A model generated the notes under the pieces. That model did no database searches. It saw only the letters and a program-made list of their open reading frames with translations, and was not told the DNA's origin. Below are positions 31,820 through 42,299 of a stretch of DNA of 64,000 nucleotides, piece after piece (the first letter of the stretch is position 1; the number at the start of each line of letters is the position of its first letter). The stretch is taken from NCBI GenBank assembly GCA_949358305.1, contig OX442317.1, positions 15,318,491 to 15,382,490 of the forward strand, in the 5' to 3' direction. The stretch is from Strigamia acuminata. Taxonomy: Eukaryota; Arthropoda; Chilopoda; Geophilomorpha; Linotaeniidae. The translations under genes and the position numbers were made by a program.

Positions 31820-34167
31820 GCGTTGAACACTACTCTAAATTTCGTCGTGTCTCGATCCTCCTTGATTACAGGGTGGTGAGGTATATTGTAGGTTCCTTTC
31901 TTCAGAAAACGCTCTTCTTTTGGGACTTCCTCCGCGTGATTTTCGTGAATATACTGCCACATGGACTCGTCGTAACGTTTTTTGTAGTCCTCGTTGGCAT
32001 CTATTCTTTTGAGCGTTTTAGCCAGTTGGTTCATGGCCAACTCCCAATTGGATTCCAAGTCGACTTCCTGTCCGTTGAATGGCAGCATGACTTCATAACG
32101 TCCATCGTCTAGACGTTTCGTAGTTGATTCGAATCGATCGCGAGTAAAGTCGGATTCTTTTTCTCTCGCGTTTATTCCGATTGCTTCCAAGTTCCACAGC
32201 TTGTCCAATTTTTCTTGGATGTCCAAATCGCATGTATTGCAACAGGTTGTCAATTCTTCTTCATCTTTGAACAAATTGGTGTTCCCCGCCGCTCCAGACA
32301 AGACCCATCCAAAAATTGTATTAATGAGTCCAAGATCGGCGTTTACCTTTTTCTTGCCATCCTTAACAACCTTCCACCACACGTCAACTCCTAAAAGCAC
32401 ATCAATTTGAGTAGTCTTAGCTGGTAGGTCTTCAGCAAGTTCGAGGTTTAGTTTCTTCACTTTGTCAATTATTGATGAGTTTAAAATGCCCTGCACTCGT
32501 GGCAAATTTTCCACAGAAAGCATTGAAAGTTTCAAATCTTGAGTGTCATTTTTGCTCTGCAGAGTGACATTAAACACATCATAGTCTGTGGCAGTAGGCG
32601 ACGAATCGTTAAAACGTTGCGTTGTTGCCGAAACACTGCCGCATTTTTTAAGTTTTAGTCTATCAACAAATTCTTTCGTAATGAACGATCGATGGCTTCC
32701 CGGGTCGATCATTCCGCGAATACTGTGGGAACCTCCTGATTTTGTTTTGAGGTCCGCCGTGAAAATCATTAGTTGAAGAGTTGTCGAGATTGCGCATGAA
32801 ACATGTGTTGTTACTTGTGGCTCCTTCGGCTTCTCCACAACGCTCGCTGAATTCTTCACTTCTGATTTTTTGCATATTGTGGAGTGGTGTCGCCCACCAC
32901 AGTGTTTACAAGAAAATTTGACCTTGCAGTCTCCCACTCTATGTCCTGTTCTGAAACAGTTGAAACAAAGTCTATTTTTCTTAACTATTTCGATTTTCGC
33001 ATTGATTTCGAATTCTTTTTTACAAGATCCGTTCAAATGTTCATCTTCACAAAAAATGCACTTGTTTGTCTTTGAAGACGTATTCTTGCTTTCAGATTTA
33101 GGTTCGCTCTTTGTTTTTGCACTAGTAGACTGCTTGGCTTCCTGAGTGGTTGCGCACGTGGTCATTGAACCTTTCACTTTCTGTTTCTCCACATCTGATT
33201 TTTCATTCTTGTCTTTTTTCGATTTTTCAGAAACGTTTTCAGTTCGTTCGGCCATTGCAACCTCATTCAAAAAGAAATTTAGCAACGTAACGATATTCTT
33301 ATTTTGTATTCCGTGAACCTGGTAAAATCTTAATGCCATAGAAGTTGGGAACTTGCTAATTATGTCGGGCAATAAGAAAGCTCCGGAGGTTTTAATAGGA
33401 ATCTTTAGCTGCTCTAGAAGTCTAATAGTTGCAGAAATCTTCGTCAGGTTTGTTTTTATCGCTTTGGTTGGATATACACTCGAAACAGCTTTTAGGTCTC
33501 TTATGGATTTAATTAGTGCAGTTTGTTGGGCATCTTCATCAACAAAGTTTCTTTCGAGTTCCTCCCTGGCCAAGTTATATGACTCCTCGATCAAGGGGAA
33601 AGTGGAGATGAGTGTTGCCGCTTCGCCAATGCACATTGTCTGTAGATATTGAAGTTTTTTGACATCACTGAGATCCGGATCATTGTGTACGGATGTCTCG
33701 AAGTTGCTCTTGAATGTTCTGTACTTCAAAATATCACCGTCGAATTTTGCAGATTCCAGTTTGGGCAGTTTCGAATTTTTTCGAAATGATGTCGTTGTGT
33801 TTTGGGTTGTATTCGCACCAGAAGCGGAAGATGTATTTAATCTTCCTCCCAAGGTGGGGACAGACCGCTTTGAGATCTCCCATCTTTTTCGTAGAAGATC
33901 AACTCTAGCTTGCATGGTTTCAAGTTTGTCGATAAACTCCAAATATTGATGGTGATCTGAATATTCCTGTAGTTCATTCAGAAGACCGACGATTCTTGTC
34001 TCTTTGGGATTCACAGTTTGTACCAGCGCTTCTAATTCTCCAGGGTCGCTTGTCTGCTCCGACACAGACAGCAGGTGATTCATGGCTGTAACTTGTGATT
34101 CCCATCGTTGTTCCATCACTTCTATTTGTTCTACAGTTAGAAGATCTCTAATGGAAGGTTCTGCCAT
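31820..34167 (-). pseudogene. gag: BEL-B gag and 5' part of pol (protease, start of RT)
   Basis: The frame starts at the ATG at 34167 (MAEPSIRDLLTVEQ). The gag body is helical with coiled-coil tendency. It then has three zinc fingers in BEL arrangement: CIFCEDEHLNGSC, CFNCFRTGHRVGDC and CKHCGGRHHSTIC. The aspartic protease region has GMIDPGSHRSFI, and the ILLGVDVWW-type and FGWVLSGA motifs are typical of BEL. Reverse transcriptase begins with PHHPVIKEDRDTTKFRVVFN and is cut by T at 31819. No gag-pol frameshift exists; gag and pol are one frame, as usual for BEL/Pao. Confidence 0.93.
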
Positions 34168-35111
34168 TTTCTCTGTCCTCTCTCTCAAAAAATTCGGCTG
34201 TGAAATTTGGAAAGAACAGATAAAAACAGGCTTGACAATTCAACTTTGTTTTAATTTTTAAGAGAATAAACCTTGTAATTTTATCCCCCAAAAATTTCTC
34301 AATTTTCACGGTTTTTGTTTTAACTTTAAAGAGAATAAACCTTGTTATTTTATCCCCCAAAAAGCACTCAATTTTCACGGTCCTTGGTGACACGTGAGAA
34401 TTTTAGAATATCAAATGTTTGGCCAATCGAGGATGACCAAAAATTTGAGCGGTAGTGTGTACGTAAATAAAACGTGACACAATTACCCTGCACACTTTGA
34501 AAATAATTGACGGTTCGTTTTGCAACAAAGTACGCCAATAACTCCTAACATTAAATTTTGACTTTACTGACAGTTCATTCAACGTGAAACTAGTCAGTTC
34601 TACTCGAAATAAATCTAATCTCCCCCGCTTATGGCGGTTATAATGGAGAACTAAGCACACAATGAAAAAACACTTTGAAACTTGTAAAATAGACACTTTA
34701 TCGAAATAATCCCAAAAACCAACAAATGTAACAACCAAAATCCCATAAAGACACCTGATATTGTTCCCCTTAACAACCAAAATCTCCAAAATTTCAATTT
34801 TAAAAGGCAAAACACTAGAAAATGCAATTAATCCAGGGGCGAATCCGCTTTCCAACACGACGCGTTGTGTTATCCTGTATTGTGACCTTGAACTCCAACT
34901 GCCTGCACACAAATGTTCGTTCTCGCCGCCAAAGCAGTCCCCGTCGTAACTTCTGTCACGTTGAACGTTGACTCTTGACACGGGTGACGAAACACGAACG
35001 TATTGTTCCTCCGTAGCACCAAACACTTTTTGAAACGTATTGATGACGCACTGGAAAAACTCACGAATTGCAGACGGAATCCTGGTCACGGCACCAAAAG
35101 CTTCGTTTCTG
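34168..35111 (-). other. BEL-B leader with tRNA-His-like primer-binding site (35077-35096)
   Basis: About 940 bp lies between the 5' LTR and the gag ATG. On the minus strand TGGTGCCGTGACCAGGATTC (35077-35096) complements the 3' end of a tRNA whose acceptor arm is GCCGTGA, which agrees with tRNA-His from memory. It starts 15 nt from the LTR edge, a longer gap than usual. A 260-codon open frame runs from the leader into the LTR; I do not count it as a gene. Confidence 0.75.
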
Positions 35112-35839
35112 TGTTGCAGGTCAACAACACAAATAGAAAGGAATGGCGATGTGTATCCAATTTCAAAACACTTGAGCTCGCCCAAGGTCGTATGACGTGG
35201 TTAGTACGAAAATCGCACTGGAAAGCAATAAATCCGCAACAATTGGCATTGTTAAACCGCTGGAACAATGTGGAGAACACCAGCACCAAGTATCCAATAG
35301 GTGGCAGAAACATAAGTTGGCCTTAGAAATTTTAAACTACTCACTACACATTGAATGTGTTTGAAAATAAGCCTAAAACAAGAGCTAATAAAACACAACA
35401 CATTTATTCAAAGGTTGGTTAATAAAATTCCAAGTAATTTGAAAAGTACCAAACAAAAGGTTAAAAGACGGAACCGTAAATTTACGGGAAACTGAAAAAT
35501 GACGTCACTAGCATCGCAATTGTATGCTAGGTAACGAAATATGCACCAAAACTGTTCGGAATCAACACAAACTATCAAAAAACAAGTGAATAAGTCAATA
35601 AATGCACGGAATAAGAAATTTAAAATCAATACAAAGTAAAAGCAATACTAAATATTGAAAAGTATGAATAAAAATCATGTCAAAACACTTTAATAAGTAA
35701 TATAAAATCTGAAAAGTGATAAAATACCAAGTTAGCACAGAAAATGAAAAACACTTAAAGATTTTAATCAACTCAAAGCAAATGGTAAAAAATATTGACA
35801 ATAAAAATAGCACAACAATATCTACGCTGTCTTGCAACA
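35112..35839 (-). repeat. BEL-B 5' LTR
   Basis: 728 bp, the partner of 5937-6664, with one difference noticed. It is followed by the target duplicate CACGT and then by the resumed exon of the zinc-protein gene. Confidence 0.95.
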
Positions 35840-35844
35840 CACGT

Positions 35845-35896
35845 TGTTCACGGGTTGTCTGAGGCATTAGATGCCCTCAACTTTGTTTTTGAATAG
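35845..35896 (+). pseudogene. Last piece of the RING-like zinc protein gene
   Basis: Directly after the CACGT duplicate the reading frame of exon 5783-5936 continues in phase, coding for HGLSEALDALNFVFE, and stops at TAG (35894-35896), three bases before R1-mid begins at 35900. Joined without BEL-B, the gene's total length is divisible by three. Confidence 0.85.
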
Positions 35897-35899
35897 TAG

Positions 35900-37118
35900 T
35901 GTAGCAAACAACCTTGGATCTCACAGGAGAGAACTGGCGAATTGGTCACCAAACTCTGGAAACCGCCCGAGACTGTATAGTGGTTGAAAAGACAAGTTGA
36001 AATCCTCTCTCTGAGCATAAGCCTAACTTGAGGAAGGATTAGGCCTGACTGCATGAAACTAGGCCTAACTGCATTTAGCTGAAGTGATTGGCAAAACCTC
36101 TTTAGCTGCTGGGTAGAAATTCTGTGCTCCCAGGGAGGAGGAGAGCAGGCAAAGTTCTCTACTCACAGGCCATCATGTTTGTTGAAGTAAAAGAAACCCA
36201 GGAATAAATTATCCAAAGAAGGAGGAAAAACATCAACTGGTTTTAATACTTAACAACTGATAACAACTGATTGCTTCTTTAGCAACCTCACAACAACTGG
36301 TCACCTGATTACAATAAATGTCAGTGACCAAACAATACAGATTTGCATAATAACAATAGTGCCAACAAGGTTTCCGTATGTAGACAACAGATGTCAAACT
36401 TAACATAAATAAAGGCAAAACTTAACCTAACACCTTGATAACAGTATGACCTGTGCAAACAGCACTTCACTTAAACTTAACAGATAATTCAAAGGCCAAA
36501 ACTAACATTAGTTACACTCAAAACACAATGCTGAGCCCAAGCCTCAATTACCACCAAAAGAGGGCGCAAAGTGTCACAAACCTTAACCCGTAACAACCAT
36601 GCAATAACAAAGGTAAAAGCTTAGATTAACAACCCTTAATATTGGTAATTTATACAAACAATAACTAGTATATATTCCCTATGTCCAGGTTTCATTAAAA
36701 CCCCAAAAGAAATAATAACAGGGCAGCAGTGCAGCACCAAATCCAAGATGGCGACCATGCACCTATCTCCTTCGCAAGTGAACTGGAAACAGGAGAGAAC
36801 TTACAAATACTAGAAAATAACTCGTAAACGTGAAAAAGACACATAAATTAATTACAAAAGACTAAAAACACAACTTTCAAACATTCCAGGTGTGGCAGGC
36901 GACATGACAACCTCCTTGAACCTCCAGGATCGTGACAACAAAGCAGCAAATCAACTGGACATGTCAGATATGTGTTAAAAATCTATTCAAACTTGACAAC
37001 AAAATTAAAAAGCCCTTTCTCTCTTTCAGAAGATAAACAACGTGAAATCTCCAGATCTTTTTGTTGCGTTCTTGCTCGCAACATCGCTGCCAGCCGAAAA
37101 AGAAGCGGACAGCCGGCC
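35900..37118 (-). repeat. R1-mid: truncated R1 copy
   Basis: It starts TGTAGCAAACAACC and follows R1-right (42300 to about 43898) with high identity. It lacks about 390 bp that correspond to 43151-43543, with a 2-3 bp microhomology at the junction. It ends about 20 bp beyond the BEL-A pol stop codon. It is inverted relative to R1-left and in the same orientation as R1-right. Confidence 0.88.
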
Positions 37119-40100
37119 TAAGCCACTCGACCACGCTAGTCCAGCTCCAAAGCCCTCACGTGTTTGACCGAGCGTCGATATTCCTTCCCATTGGCTGTAA
37201 CCACTCTCACGACGCGCACAAAACCATCTTCGCCTGGTAGGACCTCGATGACCCGAGCCAGCGGCCAGAAGTAAGGATTGCAACCGACTTTTTCCAGCAA
37301 TACTATCTGGTCGACTTCCGGATTCCTGAAACGGGAGTCGCCCTTAACTTCGTGGAAATTTCTTAGTTGTTTCAGGTAACTCTCGCGCCAAATACGCCAG
37401 AACTCCCAAATGAAAAGTCGTCTCTTTCTATCCAATCTCCGTAGGTCTTTCTTCTGTATCGCATGCAGCGGACGGTTGATAACCCACTTGGTCATTCCTC
37501 TAGTGAGGAAATTCTCAGGGCTGAGAATTCTCCCGCCGTCAACCTCCTCATGCACGTAGGACAGGGGTCTTGAGTTGAGCACGGAGCCTATCTCGGCGGC
37601 TAGCGTCTGGAGCGTTTCCAGATCTACGGTTCGGCGCAGAAGCATCTTACGCAGTTTATCTTTTACCGACCTCACAAGCCTCTCCCAGGCTCCTCCAGCC
37701 CAAGGTGACAATGGTGGGATGAACGACCAAACCACTCGCTTCTCCGAAAGGAGCGTCTTAATTCCCTCCTTGGCCAGCAATTTCCCCCACGATTGGATCT
37801 CCTGACTTCCTCGCTCGAAGGTTTTGGAGTTATCCGAGAACACTTTCGCCGGATACCCAAACCTGGCGCCAAAACGACGAAAGGCCAGAAGGAACTTCTC
37901 AACGGAGATATTCTCTGACACTTCCAAATGGATCGCTCGTGTTACTAGGCAAGTAAACAACAGAATATAGACTTTCCTTCCTTTCTCCTTATGCCTGACG
38001 GTGAGAGGGCCGAGGTGGTCAATTCCTGTATGCTGGAACGGGGCTGCCGGCGTGACGCGCTCCATCGGCGGGTCACCAGTGGATGGGTTATTGCGGTCTA
38101 ACCTCTCTCTTTTGCAGACCAAACAACTCCGGATCACAGCTTTGACCGTTCGGCGTCCTCTTACAATCCAATACTTGTCTCTCAACCGGTAAAACGTCTC
38201 ACTCAGCTCACCATGCAGGAGCTATAAGTGAACCTTCTTGATGATTAGCCTTGTTACCCAACTATCTGGGTGTAAAATGATGGGAAACGCTTCGTCGAAG
38301 GGAAGCGCTGACTTCCCTAGACGGCTCCTTAGTCGTAGTAAATCTTTCTCATCCAGAAATATGTCGAAATTTTTCAGGATGGAGCCCTTTGCCACTTTCT
38401 CTTTCAACATTGCGGCTTGTCTTTCGTCTGGAAAACTCAAGATCTGAGCCAAGCGGATGACTCTTTCCTCGGCAACTTCTATCTCGAGAACCTCGAGGTC
38501 CCTCCCGCGGGCGAAAAAAGGAAGCCAGCGCCGCATGAGCGCGAAAACTCGCACGAGGCGATTAAAACTGCTAAATCGCTTGAAAGCCTCGCACATATGC
38601 GCTTCTCCATCTGACGCAACCAAAGCTACCTTTTCCTTTTTTGCCTCTTCCATTGGGAGGTCAACGTCCTCGGGTTTGTCCGCGAGGTCTTCCAACTGAC
38701 CGGGCCCGTCCCACCAGAGACGGTTGGCCAAAAGGTTCTTTGCCTCGCATGGGCGTGTCAATACGTCCGCTGGATTCCGGTCCGTCGGGACGTATGCCCA
38801 TTGACTCGGACTTGACTTTTCAAGAACTTCTGCCACTCCGTTGGAGACATATAGCTTCCACCTGTTCTTATCAGACTTCAACCACCCGAGCGCGACCATT
38901 GAGTCCGAGTAATACCTTATCTTTCCAATTGGATAACCCGGTAGGAAATCTTCCAGGATGTACTCAACCATCCGAACTCCAACAACAGTTGCGGTCAACT
39001 CAAGGCGAGGTAAAGTCAACTTCGTGGTGGGTGCAATTCTGCTTTTACTCAAGAGCAGTTGGGTTGCGCCTGACGCAGCTCGAACGTAGATCGCGCATCC
39101 GTACGCCTGTGGACTTGCGTCGCAAAAGACATCAATGTCCATCTCTTGGCCCGAGTACGTCCCCATCCAACGCTTCACCCGGGCTTCGGCGAGGCGCTGA
39201 AGATCGGTGTACCATTTGGCCACTATCTCTCGGTTCTCTTCTGAGATGATGTCGTCCCATTTGACGTCGCGACCCCACATACTCTGTAATAGTGTCTTCA
39301 TCCGCAAAATGACCGGAGCTATCAACCCCAAGGGGTCAAAGACTGATGCCAATAATGACAGAATGCCCCTCCTAGACCGGGGGATCTCGACACCGGTTGG
39401 GATCCTGAACATTAGCGTATCGTCTTGGACACTCCAAAGGATGCCCAGCATCTTGACAATGCCTAGATCTTCAAACTTGTCTGCACGCATGTGGAAATTC
39501 TTGTCTTTGAGTGCGTCAAAGACTTCCGCCTTGGACGTTGCCCATTTGACGAGAGGTAGCTTCCCTTCGTCAAGGATCCTGCGTAGATTGACACAGTGCT
39601 GAATTGTTCCTTTGGTTCCATCGGCACCGGACGTCAGGTCGTCCATGTAGATGCCCTTGTCCAGGGCATCGGCCTCTTTGGGGAAAAGCACCAAGTACAG
39701 TCGCCCTTGCGCGCGAATGACAGCGCACAACAAGAACGGCGACGAATTTACCCCGAAAGGGACGACTATCATTCTTAAAACGACCAGGTGATCCCACAAA
39801 TTCTGCCAAGAATATTCTTCTTGGAAGTATTCTTCTGAAACCCAAAGGAATCGCAAAAAATCGCAATGGTCAGGATTAATCAGCACTTGCAGGAAAGCCT
39901 GCTTGATGTCTGCTATCGCCACTACGCAGAATAGGCGAAACCGTATCATAACTGGGACAATATCCGGATTTAAAGAAGGGCCAGGATACAGGCAGTCGTT
40001 CAGCGAAGGTAGCCCCTTCTTCGCCGACGACGCGTTGAAAACGACACGGAACTTGGTCGTTTCCCTGTCCTCCTTAATCACTGGATGGTGAGGAATAACA

Positions 40101-42299
40101 TAGACGCCAGTCTTCTTGTATCTCTCTGCAAGAGGTACTACTTCCGCGTGCTCTTCCTTGACATAGTCCCACATGGCTTTGTCATAACGTTCCTTGTGGT
40201 CGCTGTTACTATCAACTCGCCTAAGCGTATGTGATAGTTGGTTCAGAGCCAACTCCCAGTTCGACTCCAAAGCCCCAATCTTATCGTTGAAGGGCAAGCA
40301 AACTTGGTAGCGACCATCTTCCATGCGCTTGTGCGACTTCTCAAAGCGATCTCGGACAAAATCTGAATCGCGTTCGCCAGCGGTAATACCAACAGCCTCC
40401 AAACTCCAAAGCTTTTCCAAGTCACGGTCTGTTTTAATCTCACAGGTGTTGCAGCAAGACACGTCACGCGAGCTCTCTGAGAAGACATCTGTCGACCCAG
40501 CAGCTCCGGACAACACCCACCCAAAAATGGTATTGACCAAACCCAAGCGGTTATCCAAACGCTTTCGTCCGTCAAGGCAGATTTCCCACCAAACATCAAC
40601 TCCAAGCAAGATATCAACATTGCCTGCAGTCGAAGGTAAGTCCTCAGCCAATTCAAACCCCAAATCCTTAACCTTCTGAATGGTATCAGGGCTGGCTATC
40701 CCATACACATGCGGTAGGCTTCTTGCACTTAAAGCCGTTACTTTGAGCTCTCTGTCTCCGTGTCTAGACTGAAGAAGGAGCTTGTAAACGTCGTAAGACG
40801 CCGATCCAGCATTCTCCTCATTGAGGCGTTGGGCTGTGGCTTCAATCGACCCACAACTCTTCAACCGTATCCGGTCGGCTACACTCTTTAAAATGTATGA
40901 CCGATGGTTGCCCGGATCTAACATGCCATGTATCGTGTGCGAACCTCCAGACTTTGTCTTTAACTCCGCTGTGAAAATCATCAACTGAAGTGTTGATGAG
41001 ATCGCCAAGGAAACGTTTGCACTCACGTCCTTGGGCTTCTCTACACCACCTCCACTCTTGGTGTTCAATTTCCGGCAGATGGACGAATGATGCCGTCCGC
41101 CGCAAGTCCTGCAGCTGGTTTTGACCTGGCATCGCATTGCCCTGTGTCCTTCTTGCAGGCAATTGAAGCAAAGTCGGTTTTGTTGAATAATCGTGGTCTT
41201 CTCTGCCACACTCATCTCTTTCCTACAGAAGGTGTTGGCATGACCCTCTTTGCAGAAAATGCAAGTCGCATTCTCCACTATTACCGTATGACTCAAAGAC
41301 TCTTTGGCTTTTTTGGATGTAGCACAGGTGGACATCGTGCCCTTGCGTTGATCCTTATCCTTGTCGGAACTTCCAGACTTGTCTTTCTTAGTTGCAAGAC
41401 CTCCTGCCCCCATGACATCTTCCATCTGCTCCAAGAGCTGCACCTCGGCCGCAAAGAAATTCAAAATTGTCACTAAATTTGAGGTCTTAGCCCCTTGCTG
41501 CTGGTAAAACCTCATCACCATTGCAGGTGGAAATTTCCTCAGCACGTCGAGTGCCAGAAGCAGATCAGCAGTCTGTACTGGAACGCTCAACTGCTCCAGC
41601 AAGCGGATAGCAGTGGACACCTTGGTCAACTGTGTACGGACAGCTTTGACCGGATGCAATTCCGTAACCTGTTTCATGTCCCTTATGGACTTGACCAAAG
41701 CCACTCTCTGGGCTTCATCGTCCCCATAGGAACGGACCAACTCCTCTCTTGCCAAATTGTAATTACCGTCCACTAAAGGGAATGCAGAAATCAGCATGGC
41801 GGCTTCTCCCGTACACAGCGACTGCAAGTATTGCAGCTTCTCAATTTCTGATAAATCAGGGTTGATGTGAACAGCCGAATCAAAGCTGCTTAGGAAGGGA
41901 CAAAATGTCGTCACATCTCCATTAAATTTCCGCATTTCCAACTTAGGAAGCTTTGCATTATTATGCCTTCTTGTCGACTGTGACAAGGTCTGGTTCAAAA
42001 TCGAACTTGAGGACGTATTGGTCATAGACGCTGAAGCATTTGCTGGATTGGCTGACCAATGAGTCACGAACTTCTTTGACATTCGGGTTCTGTGCTTGAG
42101 AACTGAAATCGGTGTCTCTAGTTCTTCGATTTCCCTTAGATTTGCCAAATACTGATCTCTTGTCAGGTTGGGCTGCATCTTGTTCAAATCGTTGATCATT
42201 CTCATCATCTGTTCATCTGCGGCCGATTCTACGGCTTCCAACTCGCCGGTATCTTTCAGTGTCAAGGACCTTCTCAGAAGCGCGTCCAAAGAGATACCC
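37119..42299 (-). mobile_element. BEL-A: BEL/Pao internal region without recognisable own LTRs
   Basis: 5.2 kb holding gag-pol on the minus strand. Direct R1 copies abut both sides: R1-right at the gag end and R1-mid at the pol end. Gag appears to lack its first few dozen residues compared with BEL-B, and no leader or standard primer-binding site is present at the junction. Either R1 is the LTR of this family and the joints are deleted, or BEL-A is an older fragment enclosed by another repeat. GC content is visibly higher than in the surroundings. Confidence 0.85.
37136..42299 (-). pseudogene. gag-pol: BEL-A gag-pol, one in-frame stop
   Basis: One frame from the R1 border down to the natural end HVRALELD at 37136, interrupted only by TAG at 38222-38224 after KKVHL, before the integrase. 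The frame runs 17 codons into R1 at its 5' end without an ATG. Positions below count from the TTG at 42352. Zinc fingers CIFCKEGHANTFC, CFNCLQEGHRAMRC and CRTCGGRHHSSIC lie at about residues 364-426. The protease motif MLDPGNHRS is near 479. Reverse transcriptase has the catalytic GIYMDDLTSG near 902. The RNase H region has DVFCDASPQAYGC and YYSDSMVALGW. The integrase, after the stop, has IDHLGPL, FSDNSKTFERG and GGAWERLVRSV, then a DUF5641-like tail. The reading frame is otherwise well kept, so the element decayed little or recently. Confidence 0.93.

Larger units (their letters stand above)
5937..35839 (-). mobile_element. BEL-B: BEL/Pao LTR retrotransposon with 22-kb nested insertion
   Basis: A pair of 728-bp direct repeats (5937-6664 and 35112-35839) begins TGTTGCAGG and ends TTGCAACA. 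They are flanked by the 5-bp duplication CACGT (5932-5936 and 35840-35844), typical of BEL/Pao. Gag-pol runs on the minus strand from 34167 to 31820, breaks at element T, and resumes from 9620 to 6726. Without T the element is about 7.7 kb, normal for the group. The LTR copies differ at one position that I noticed (near 6334 versus 35509), so insertion was recent. One in-frame TGA (7722-7724) and the T insertion inactivate pol. No clear polypurine tract precedes the 3' LTR. It disrupts the last exon of the zinc-protein gene. Confidence 0.95.

Noticed and set aside
31267-32112. 281-codon plus-strand ORF
   Set aside because: Starts in the T array and continues antisense through BEL-B gag-pol; a chimeric chance frame.
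34403-35185. 260-codon minus-strand ORF in the BEL-B leader
   Set aside because: It crosses the LTR edge and the primer-binding site and has no recognisable domain; a small regulatory ORF cannot be excluded but is not supported.
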